DNA of 64,000 nt from assembly GCA_013076295.1 (NCBI GenBank), contig RQOL01000828.1, positions 4,089,219 through 4,153,218 on the forward strand, in the 5' to 3' direction. A program made the position numbers and the translations under genes. Below are positions 47,207 to 57,049 of this stretch, piece after piece; position 1 is the first letter of the stretch, and every line of letters starts with the position of its first letter. The DNA is from Sanderia malayensis (taxonomy: Eukaryota; Cnidaria; Scyphozoa; Semaeostomeae; Pelagiidae). Under the pieces are notes generated by a model. The model searched no databases, was not told the DNA's origin, and worked only from the letters and a program-made list of their open reading frames with translations.

Positions 47207-48799
47207 ATGAGCAAGTCATCCGATGTGATATGGTCAATAGTCTACATGCTCCTTCTTGTTTCGTGCTCGATACTAAACGGACTAGTCCTAACTGCTGTGT
47301 TCAAGTATCGTTTCACACTACTAAAGAAGAAACGCTTGTATATTATATACAGTCTTGCTGCTTCTGATTTGCTTAAAATCATAGCAATGGTTTTCCAGGT
47401 AATTGCAGTGATATGTGGGCCTAGTTTGGAGACAGGACGGACTGCGTGTATCGTGTCCTCCTCCGCAACCATTGTCGTAACTGCCGTTACAGCGGTTCAT
47501 CTCGCCGCGGAGAGCATAAACCGCCTCGTTTCCATAGTATGGCCACTACGCTACGAATCATTTCTCAATTCGAGGCTCTTTCGCGCGATTTTGCCTGTGA
47601 TCTGGCTAGCACCAATTCTGGGTATCGTTGTGACCCCTGCAATAATATTCAGAGCTGATTACACAATATACCATACCCTGAGATCATCTACGTACGCATG
47701 CGTCCCAACGTCAATTCAAAATTCCACTGAAAGCCAATACAGTCGAAGTGCATTTAAGAAATTTGCCCTTTCGATATCTCTGCTATTTTTTGTCATTCCA
47801 TTTGCAATGATGGTCATATCTTATTCGGTGATATTCAAGATATCCCTTGCACATATATGTCAGATAAAGCGGATTGAAAGACACATGGCTCAGGTATCGC
47901 GAGATAGGAGGAGAAGTTCGGTTATTTCAGGTGCTGCACAGGTTTCTGTCGGATCACAATGTGAAATGAATGGCTCAGTAATACATGTTAGGGTGGAAAC
48001 ATGCACAGAATCCGCCATGGATTTGCAAAATGCTAACAACAAGCCAGCCACTTCATTGACACCGTGCACACAAGAGACAGAAAACCAGTCGGGACAAATT
48101 ACAAATGCTTTAAAGATGCGATCGTTGAGTACAAAGCATGCTTCACAAGATGCTACTGAGACTGACCCAGTTTTTGAGAGTTGTGTTGTAGAAGGCTCAA
48201 GATCAATTGTGTCTGACGTTGCTTCATCTGCAACTGTTTCAAATCACGTGGATGAAAACGGGTTGTTTTCTACGAACTCGCAAGTCGCCAATCAGAATAC
48301 GGGTATGAACCGAATCCCAATGACGACTCTATCCTCACGCGACGAATCTGCAACTGATGCGCTAGGACCGTACTCTTTCATAAAGGAATTCTCCGTCATG
48401 GCAGCTTGGGCTGAGATGTTAAGGCGAAAAGCTCTCGAAGGTGATACAACCCATTGTAGAAACCCACTTTCACAACTTCATGCCTCGATTACAACAGAAC
48501 TCAAAGTAAAACGCAGAGAAATTCAGCTTGCCCGTACCCTTGGAGGCCTTCTTGGCGCGTTCATAATCTTCTATCTGCCGTTACTAGTATTTTCTTTGAA
48601 TAATGTCGTATCTAATAACGAACTTACGAACTCGTCATACGATTTAGGCCGTTTTTTCGTGGCCTTCACGTTTCTCAACGCGACAATTAATCCGATCATC
48701 TATTCCTTGAAGGTTACTGAGTTGAGAAATTCGATCAAGAAGTTGATCGAGTGTACGAAGCAACATATTCACAATTGTTGCTGTAACAGAAAGCTATGA
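47207..48799 (+). CDS. Rhodopsin-like (class A) GPCR, paralogue
   Basis: 530 residues in one exon from the first in-frame ATG; the frame is open upstream to 47066 without an ATG. Seven helices are visible with a 240-residue third intracellular loop. Marks: ILNG in helix 1, LAASDLL in helix 2, Cys in TACIV at helix 3 and CVPTS in loop 2, ESINRL at the end of helix 3 (again Asn-Arg-Leu for Asp-Arg-Tyr), FYLPLL in helix 6 and NPIIY in helix 7. It shares these with the receptor at 42127-43959, so the pair arose by duplication with inversion. The tail is short and Cys-rich (CTKQHIHNCCC), a possible palmitoylation site. An AG acceptor lies close upstream, so a 5' non-coding exon is possible. Confidence 0.92.
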   Translation: MSKSSDVIWSIVYMLLLVSCSILNGLVLTAVFKYRFTLLKKKRLYIIYSLAASDLLKIIAMVFQVIAVICGPSLETGRTACIVSSSATIVVTAVTAVHLAAESINRLVSIVWPLRYESFLNSRLFRAILPVIWLAPILGIVVTPAIIFRADYTIYHTLRSSTYACVPTSIQNSTESQYSRSAFKKFALSISLLFFVIPFAMMVISYSVIFKISLAHICQIKRIERHMAQVSRDRRRSSVISGAAQVSVGSQCEMNGSVIHVRVETCTESAMDLQNANNKPATSLTPCTQETENQSGQITNALKMRSLSTKHASQDATETDPVFESCVVEGSRSIVSDVASSATVSNHVDENGLFSTNSQVANQNTGMNRIPMTTLSSRDESATDALGPYSFIKEFSVMAAWAEMLRRKALEGDTTHCRNPLSQLHASITTELKVKRREIQLARTLGGLLGAFIIFYLPLLVFSLNNVVSNNELTNSSYDLGRFFVAFTFLNATINPIIYSLKVTELRNSIKKLIECTKQHIHNCCCNRKL

Positions 48800-49610
48800 G
48801 GGACATATACCTTAACAATGTAGCTACGGAGTGTGAAATAACTTACAGTAGAAACCCGCATGTAAGAACCAATGGATTAAGAACCTCCAGGCTGATATTT
48901 CTGCTCAAAACGATAGAGGAAACAGTAGTCCATTGTGTTTAAACAATAGTCTATTGTGCTTAAGCAATGGACTGGATTAAAAATTTGCCGGCTCTTATTT
49001 GCGGGTTTTTCTTGAAATTAATTTGTAGTAAGCATTAGTGGCAGTTAGCTAACTGCCGTGCAAGGCTGGTTATTCCTACAGTGTTCGTTGATTTCAAAAT
49101 TTATGAAGCTTTGTTGTTCTTGTCACATACTCATCTTTGCATTTTAAAAAATTACTGACGCATCTGGAAATTTCTTTATACATTTAATTATATTTTTCAT
49201 ACAGATATCAGTAGCTAATATGCATAATTTGCAATTCATTGTTTGACTTGTTTTTCCGTCTGTTTGTTTATTTACTCAGCTTCAAAAACAATATTTCTAA
49301 AAATGCTTTTCTCTAAAAATAATTTGCTTGGGAGGGGGGGTCATTGCTGGAATATTTTCCAAATTTGATTTTGTATTCGTCAGATATATTTTTATTAATT
49401 TGCAACACGGGAGCGTTTTTCCTGAATGATTTTTCTGCAATAATCGTGCATTTTTTTGCACTTCGATTTCGGAAAATGAAATACCACGAGTTGTTTAATT
49501 TTCAGGTAATTAATCAGGCATTCCATTTTGAAAATTTCGATTTTTTTTTCAAACGTTTTCCCATTTCATTTTATTAGGTCTCATTTCATTAAAACTCAGC
49601 TTGATAGAAA
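48800..49610. other. Intergenic, no feature seen
   Basis: AT-rich; between the GPCR stop and the STEEP1 ATG. The open stretch 49344-49577 is Phe-rich and looks like chance. The STEEP1 promoter must lie here. Confidence 0.5.
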
Positions 49611-52600
49611 ATGCCGAAAGTTATATCAAGAAGCATCGTGTGCTCTGATACTCAAGATAAAGAGGAGTACAAAGATGACGATATACCGCTTGCTGTTTAC
49701 TTTTGCATTTGTGGACAATTAGCATTAATTATCGGTAAGCAACATGTATGCATAGCTAATCGAATCCCGACGCAACAAAGACTCCATATTCACGTATTTC
49801 TGTTACAAGAAGCTAGAATTGGCGTGACTAAAATTTCAGAAAATTTAGTACCAGGCCCAAGAATTATTAACAATTTCTCTCCTTAAAAAAGAGTCCATTG
49901 AATCTAAAAAACAAATTTGTATGCTTGTGGCACTATCTTGTATTGCATAATAATAAATAAATAAATAAAGTACCATGAAAGGCTTGATAATTTTAACAAC
50001 GTTTCAGCCTATACCCGTTATCAAATTATCCGTTGACTTTAACCTATGCATTGTCTCAGTGAATATCAAGACTTCCCTTAATTTTTGTTTCCAACAGACT
50101 TTAATTTTTTATTTTGATCTGCACATTTTTCGACACGGGCATTTTTCGAGACGATCTGGATTTATATCCTTTCAAAACTGCTCAACTTCAAAGCAATAAG
50201 ATGAGGAACCTTCAGTAATAAAACGCCAAAATTATCATGCCAAATTAAGAAGCTGTTGGTACTAAGTGCAGATTCACGTTTCTCGTACAAAAAACATGCA
50301 GCAAACTGAGCATTTGGTCAATTGAACTACTAAACAATACAACCTACATTTGCTCCCTCGAATAGACGCCCCTCTACAAGGGAGCGTTTAATAGAGAGGT
50401 GCCTTTATTGAAAAAAATCTAAAATAGGGGCCTTTATTCCAGGGAGCGTTTAAAACAAAAGGTTGTTCATCGAAGCATGACGGTTTTCATTCAATAACTT
50501 ATAGTTAGAGTTTCATTAATTTCAGATTGCGAACTGAATTCCCTGCCACTAAGGCCTAAAGATCATGCGAGGGTTGTCGATCAATCAAAACATGCTCATA
50601 AGCTCACTTGTGAAGATGGCGATGTTGTCTTCTTGAAAAGGTTTGCAATGTTCACTCATACTTTGAGTGCTGGTTAAATTTTTACCACACCATATCACGT
50701 TATAATTTATTATTTATCATATTTATTATGTATTTACCATTTATTATTTATCATGTGATGTTGTTTACGAGGGGCGATGCATCTAAAAACTGGTAAAATA
50801 AATATTTTACACCAAAACTGGATCAAGAAAACGAACGCGATATCACACGTAAACTGTGTCCACTCTACCACTCTCCATTACTGCACTCTACTTCAATCTA
50901 TTACCCACCCAGTCCTTCTCTATTCTATCCAGCTGACGAAATCGTGACGTTTGTGCTCAAAATAGACCTTGCATAATTTTGGGGGTTTTACAAGGGTTAT
51001 CAACACCCTTTACAGATCTCAAATGCTTGCATTGTTTCGATTGTAGAGAGAAAGGCTTAGAGAGACAATTCAGAAAAAAATGTAAAGGGTACGTCATAAT
51101 GTGTTTCACTTAGAATGCCATCATTTAGTGCTACCCTTTATGACTCCTACGTCTTTATTTCTTTATGACCAAAGCTGAATTTTTTCTTAATATTATCACT
51201 TTGACCCTTTGATACTTTTGACCGTTTGCTGCTATGACCGTTTGACACTTTTGACCGTTTGCTACCATGGCATTTGCAACTATATCTTAGCCACTTTGAC
51301 CTTTGTTACTTTGACCCTTTGATACTTTTGACCGTAGGCATTTTGACCTTAATTGCTTTGACCGTAGCCATTTTGACCTTTGTTACTTTGACCTTAATTG
51401 CTTTGACCGTAGCCATTTTGACCTTTGTTACTTTGACCTTAATTGCTTTGACCGTAGCCATTTTGACCTTTGTTACTTTGACCTTAATTGCTTTGACCGT
51501 AGCCATTTTGACCTAAATGCTTTGGCCGTAGCCATTTTGACCTCATTTGCTTTGGCTATAGCCATTTTGACCTTTGTTACCTTGACCGTAGCCATTTTGA
51601 CCCTTGTTACTTTGAACATCAAAATCAAAACTTGATGATATGCTTTTTGTTTTGCAGGTGTGGCTTATGGCTTTTTTATCAGCACGAGAAACGCAGTTGT
51701 AAAGTCACATTCATAGTTGATGGTAAGTGATTGCGATATTCGTATCGCCAGATGAGGCGTCCTAAATAGTTTGTAGAATTATTCACTAAAAATTGCGCGC
51801 TTATTACATTTGTTACTAAAATGCCCAGGGGCGTTTATTAAAAGGAGTGTTGACAAGAGGCGTCTATTAAAGCCAATTCCCTTCACTGCGATTTGCAGGC
51901 AGCCGACGATGGTTTAATATTACAACAAAACAATCCACTTACCTTGATATTTTGATCTCGCTGTGTTCCCTATCCAAATTGTATTTATCTTCTTTCGCTG
52001 TTTCTTACTGCTGCCTGTTCTGTTCTTTTCTTGGCTTGCTTATTCCCGATTTTCCATTTGTTGTGAACAGGAGCTCTTGTCAAAGGTAAACAAGATGGCG
52101 AGGTAGAAAACAAAGGAAAGCAAATCTTCGCCCCTAAGAAGAAAAAGGTAAGCTTCTATTATCATCTTATTTCGGTAATAAGGTAGAGAAAAGGGGCATT
52201 TTTAACAGATGAAATATTGTTCAAGTATGTTCAAGCAATGTATTAATAAATCAAGCAAATATGGAACGAGCTTCCACTTGACATTCGATAGTCCACGTCA
52301 TTGGGAATTTTCAAGAGAAAACTGTATGAGCACTACTTTGCTTTAAAATGAAAAATATTACTAAGATTTTTCTTAAAAACTCAAAGGACACTTATTTTGT
52401 AGTTAGTAGAGAGGACCCAGGGGAAGATTAGTTGCTAGGCTAACCTGGTTTATTCTCTGTAAATAAAGTTTATCATCATCATCATGTTTTGATCAACTGA
52501 AAGAAATTTATATACTTTTTAGGAGGTCCCTATCTGTTCTGATTGGTTTTGAAATCCATAAATTTGCTCTATAATTTAGTCATTTGTTTCAGATAATGAT

Positions 52601-53221
52601 GAAGAAACATACGAAAGAGTTTGGAAAATTCGGATCTGTTACGGTTTCCACTATCGACGAAGAAGAAGAAGAAATCGAGCAGGTATTCACATTGCGCATG
52701 CTCAGAAAACCGCGCATGCGTACTATAATTCTCTCAATATCTATTCTGCACTTAATTAAGAAATTATTAATGATAGATATTTTTTATTTGCAGCAAGAAG
52801 TTGCCTCTTCCTATGCGTTCAATGCACGGATTATTGAAAAGCAACTGCAGAAGAAACGAACCGCTCAACAAAGGGCGAATCAAATGGTACCTTGATTTTG
52901 TTTGTACATGAATAATCGGCCTGCTTTTCAATCAGATACCTCGATCACATATCTGCTTAATTCTCGTTTCTGTTGGCAACGGTTTGCTCAGCTTCGTTTA
53001 TGCGGCTTACTTTCTTCTTTGCTTCGTTTTCAATTAGCTGGAGGCTTTCGCTCAAGTGCAACACAACCGAATCCGAATTTAACGACCATTCTAGAGGCAT
53101 CAAGATTTATAATTATAGGGTGCTGGTTGAGTTTAACATGCATGCTATTTTCATTTCTATTCAGGAAATTGAGCAAGAGATGCAAGCAAAGAAGCATCGT
53201 GGCACCCTTATTGACAAGTAA
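49611..53221 (+). CDS. STEEP1: STING ER exit protein homologue (STEEP1, CXorf56 family)
   Basis: Seven exons: 49611-49734, 50526-50640, 51658-51722, 52071-52147, 52593-52682, 52794-52886 and 53165-53221; all introns are GT-AG and the total is 621 bases, 206 residues (human about 222). The N terminus MPKVISRSIVCSDT, the YFCICGQ and CGLWLF Cys pairs, VTFIVDGA, the FG..TVSTIDEEEEEIE block and the GTLID end identify the family. In vertebrates the protein helps STING leave the ER and is also linked to splicing-related complexes; its job in an invertebrate is inferred. Two CxxC-like pairs suggest metal binding. The start is the first ATG and agrees with the conserved N terminus. Confidence 0.95.
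51165..51610. repeat. TTTGACC-based minisatellite
   Basis: In the STEEP1 intron between exons 2 and 3. Heptad-like TTTGACC(G/T) words recur about every 15 bases, and a higher-order 60-base unit (CATTTTGACCTTTGTTACTT, then TGACCTTAATTGCTTTGACCG) repeats three to four times at about 51368-51500 with near identity. On the minus strand it reads as an open Lys/Val repeat, which is a by-product. Confidence 0.9.
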
Positions 53222-53834
53222 AAAGAAAGCCCAATTTCATCAGCATTTAATATTTGAACTTGTTACGTCTATAAGCTGCAAATATCTAGATGAAGACATT
53301 TTTTTGTAATTTTAGTTGTGTTCTTTTCCTTTTTCTGTTTGATATTGAGAACCTTATTTAAAAAGATCTGAAAAGTTATTTAATAATACTGTTGTCCATT
53401 TTTTTGTGAGCAAACTCAGCATCTGGTTACTTAAATAGTCTCTAAATATAAAATTAACCTGGTTAGCGAGTTGCCAAGTATTGCATGGTATTATTAAAGG
53501 TTTTGTTAAATTCACTGTGCATGATACCCTCCAAGCATAGCAACAACCAATTGAACAACGAATCAGCAACGTTACGATGCGAAAATTATAAAATTACTAT
53601 AAATAGAAAATTCCTTCATCAAGATATTCCAATTGCAAGAAAAGCGCTGCGACTAATTGCTTTCGAAAACCTGTTGAGAAAATTTAATTCGAAATTTGTA
53701 TTTCTTTGCGTAGCATTTTGATAGTAAACGTCGTCTTGGTGATTTGGTCATACCTTTAGCGTATTTCCATCGCCCAAGTGACAATTGGCATTACGTTAAT
53801 AGTTAAACAATGACAATTGTGCTTGAATGAGGCT
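53222..53834. other. Intergenic between STEEP1 and the Gly/Ser/His gene
   Basis: Contains the STEEP1 3' UTR and ends at a TATA box. No coding potential is recognised (53485-53721 is open but featureless). Confidence 0.5.
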
Positions 53835-53842
53835 TATAAATA
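53835..53842 (+). promoter_or_regulatory. TATA box of the Gly/Ser/His-repeat gene
   Basis: TATAAATA, about 235 bases upstream of the ATG. A 5' UTR exon is likely from about 53865 to a GTAAAA donor near 53946, because TTTCTTTCAG sits directly before the ATG at 54070. This would put the coding start at the very beginning of exon 2. Confidence 0.55.
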
Positions 53843-54069
53843 AGGGACCCGCTTTAAACTCATGACATTTGTGAATACAAGAAGACCAAAAGAGGGACCG
53901 ATAACTTCAACTTCGACAAACTATTACATCAGTAATATATACCGAGGTAAAAATTATATTTTGTTTACACTTGTGTTTAAGTCATACTTTCTTGCTCTGA
54001 GTAACTGTGACTAAAATTACTACATTGCGGAATTTCTTGGATATATATATATATTGTAATTTCTTTCAG

Positions 54070-55847
54070 ATGGCCGCAAAACATATTTTCTTGAGTTTGC
54101 TAGCAATCGGCATTGCTTTTTACATCACCGAAGGTAATGAAATATGCAGTCTACTTTCGATAAGTGGAACCCCGGATAAGTGGAACTTTCGTTTAGTGGA
54201 ACCAATTTCTCCGGTCCCTTGGATTTGCATTAACAAACCTATAATTCGGATAAGTGGAACATTCGACAAGTGGAACAATTTTTTTCGTGTGCAGGTTCCA
54301 CTTGCACGGGACCGAAAAACTAGACTGTAGTTATTTTCCTTCTTTCCTTCTCAATTTGAGGAATTTGAAACAAATATGCCCCCTTAAAAAGCCGCTCAGC
54401 TCAATTTAAGAACCTCTATTCTATTTATAAGAAAAGTATAAAACATAATCGAATTGTTTGGAAATTCTGAAAAAGGGTATGTTTGCACTGGTTTCAACCA
54501 TTAGATTAATCTGCATTCGCTAATTCTATGGAATTGCAGCCTGATATGCAAAATAGGAAAACTTAACTGGTCTTAAGTTGTTTATCCATCTCTGTTTATG
54601 AAAAATATCTAACTTAATTTTGAAATTTGCCAAAATTGCACTCTCTTTTTTGAAGATTGAAGGCGCTTATTTCAAAATACGCAGTAGCACACCAGTTTTT
54701 TATTCGCTGATTTTAATGATTTGCTTGAGTCTTGCATCTAACTTGGAAGGAACAAAAAAGTTTCAATCTACATTAACAGAACTTTAATAGAGATGGTCCG
54801 CATTCATTTGCTACTCAGATGCATTTCCTATTTCCAGCTTTACCCGCTAAAAAATTGTTGGGCGAAAGAGAGGTACTTAACGATGAAGATGAAGTGAACT
54901 CCGTACTTGCATCACAGGATCTCGACATGGGATCTGGACATGGTTTAAGTCATGGATCAGGAAGTGGATCAGGACATGGTTCAGGTGATGGTTCTGGCAT
55001 GGGGTCTGGTCATGGCTCAGGTCATGGATCAGGAAGTGGATCTGGAAGTGGATCTGGACATGGTTCAGGTCATGGCTCTGGCATGGGATCTGGTCATGGC
55101 TCAGGTCATGGCCCTGGCATGGGATCTGGACATGGTTCAGGTCATGGCTCTGGCATGGGATCTGGTCATGGCTCAGGTCATGGCCCTGGCATGGGATCTG
55201 GACATGGCTCAGGTCGTGGATCAGGAAGTGGACCAGGAAGTGGTTCAGGTGATGATTCTGGAATGGGATCTGGACATGGCTCAGGTCATGGATCAGGAAG
55301 TGGATCAGGAAGTGGATCTGGACACGGCTCAGGTCATGGATCAGGAAGTGGATCAGGAAGTGGATCGGGACATGGTTCAGGTCATGGCTCTGGCATGGGA
55401 TCTGGTCATGGCTCAGGTCATGGCTCTGGCATGGGATCTGGACATGGCTCAGGTCATGGATCAGGAAGTGGATCAGGAAGTGGATCTGGACATAGCTCTG
55501 GTCATGGCTCTGGCATGGGATCTGGACATGGTTCAGGTCATGGCTCTGGCATGGGATCTGGACATGGTTCAGGTCATGGATCAGGAAGTGGATCAAGAAG
55601 TGGATCTGGACATAGCTCTGGTCATGGCTCTGGCATGGGATCTGGACATGGTTCAGGTCATGGCTCTGGCATGGGATCTGGTCATGGCTCAGGTCATGGA
55701 TCAGGAAGTGGATCAGGAAGTGGATCTGGACATAGCTCTGGTCATGGCTCTGGCATGGGATCTGGACATGGTTCTGGTCATGGCTCTGGCATGGGATCTG
55801 GACATGGTTCAGGATCTGGTCACGAGTTCAGCGGAGAGTCCGACTAA
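54070..55847 (+). CDS. Secreted Gly/Ser/His-repeat protein
   Basis: Two coding exons, 54070-54133 and 54838-55847; total 1074 bases, 357 residues. Exon 1 encodes a signal peptide (hydrophobic core IFLSLLAIGIAF). Exon 2 opens with a charged stretch (LPAKKLLGEREVLNDEDEVN) that may be a propeptide, then about 305 residues of GSG units carrying H, M, D or S (for example GSGHGSGHGSGMGSG), ending GHEFSGESD. No cysteines occur in the mature part. Dense Ser-Gly pairs near acidic residues are the known signal for glycosaminoglycan attachment in serglycin-like core proteins, and spaced His could bind metal or act as a pH switch. A mucus, matrix or capsule protein is plausible; function is not known. 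I do not recognise a named family. Confidence 0.85.
54147..54327. mobile_element. Small MITE with GATAAGTGGAAC repeats
   Basis: In the intron of the Gly/Ser/His gene. Ends CAGTCTACTTTCG and the inverted CGAAAAACTAGACTG resemble each other, and GATAAGTGGAAC-like words occur four times inside. The type recalls pogo/Tigger-derived MITEs; no clear TA target duplication is seen. Confidence 0.5.
54934..55828. repeat. Coding minisatellite of the Gly/Ser/His protein
   Basis: Hexamer-based array (GG(A/T)TC(A/T/G) with GGACAT/GGTCAT/GGCATG) organised in higher-order units of about 36-120 bases. The longest near-identical pieces recur at about 55400-55560, 55500-55680 and 55620-55800. Length changes in multiples of six keep the frame. 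Confidence 0.95.
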
Positions 55848-55913
55848 TTCTGCAAAACGTTTTTGCATTGCACTTAATCAAAAACTATATATTTTAACGC
55901 ATTAAGTATAAAA

Positions 55914-55919
55914 AATAAA
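55914..55919 (+). terminator. Polyadenylation signal of the Gly/Ser/His gene
   Basis: AATAAA 67 bases after the stop codon, giving a short 3' UTR. Confidence 0.6.
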
Positions 55920-57049
55920 CAGCCTACAGTGTAGGTTTTATTGTCGCTTCAATGAAGACATGCTGTGATCTTATTTTGTCACTAAACATTAAATAGATGA
56001 AGCAAGGTTGTGTTTATTTGCTGCTGCCTCACTCTTTCTGAAACATGTAGTTTTCTTTGCACGTCCAGTTGTTGAACACAGCAGCGTGTTTGACGTGAAT
56101 ATCCTATCGTGTTTGAATATCACAACAACAACAGAATTACAGTGGGATATTGATATGACGATCATGGCCCTTGCCTCGCTACAAAATACGATCTTCCGTC
56201 AAAAAAAAATATCAGGGCAATCTGTAAAAGGAGAGCGGAGAATCAGGGAGCGGGGAACGGGGAATGGGGAAAAGGGGGAATGAGGTCATACATGTGACGT
56301 CAAAAATATCAGGTGTCTCCTTTTCACTTGGCATTAGGAACTTTTCTGTTCGCCGTTAATCCTTGAAAATACCCAGAGACAGTGGTGTAGAGCAAGATTA
56401 ATAACTAGGGGGGCCAATAGAAATCAATATAGAATACACGTTTTTTTTTTATAAGAAACCGGTTTATAAGAAACCTACATCTAGACGCCCTAAAATTTAA
56501 GAAACTTTTAGAACTACAAGGAAATATCTAAGAAACATCAGAAATTTCGGAAACACGTTTTCCCTTTACGGATTTAGCAAATTTCAACTATAAGTATGTT
56601 TTATGTGCTAAGCATAACATTGTCGGCTCCACATGGCGATTTTTCGCATTGACGATTTTTCTTTAATATAATATTTTGCCACATCCACGTTTTTTCTTCG
56701 TTTTCACTGGAACTTCGTGTTCATTAAATTAAGAAACTTTTAAGAAACTTTTAGAACTAAAATGTGGCTAAAAATTAAGAAACTTTACATTTGTCATCTG
56801 GGAAAGGTGGGAAAAACCGTTTTCACAGTTGTGTAACTTGATTGAGCAGGTCAGGGGGCCACAGGGCGGCAGGATCTTTTCTTCTGCGTCAATCTCACAA
56901 CGAACCGGAAGATTTCAATCGAAAAGAGAAGAGGAAGCGAATTATCATCCGGGTTATTTGTTCTGACGTTATTTCATTTCAATTTCATTGAATCATCAAA
57001 CATATCTTGAAGACGACGGTAGAATTAATAAATGATTTAATAAACAGAA
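55920..57049. other. Intergenic between the two secreted-protein genes
   Basis: No gene seen. A G-rich stretch (GGGGAACGGGGAATGGGG type) lies at 56240-56280, and AAGAAACTTTTAGAACTA words recur at 56494-56510 and 56730-56760. The promoter of the sushi gene must be here. Confidence 0.5.

Noticed and set aside
51259..51516. Open Thr/Leu and Lys/Val repeat ORFs in the STEEP1 intron
   Set aside because: They follow from the TTTGACC minisatellite having a period compatible with an open frame; the region lies in an intron of a well-supported gene.
54877..55905. Long ORFs of 239 and 317 codons in the Gly/Ser/His array
   Set aside because: They are alternative-frame shadows of the hexamer repeat; only the frame joined to the signal-peptide exon makes a sensible protein.
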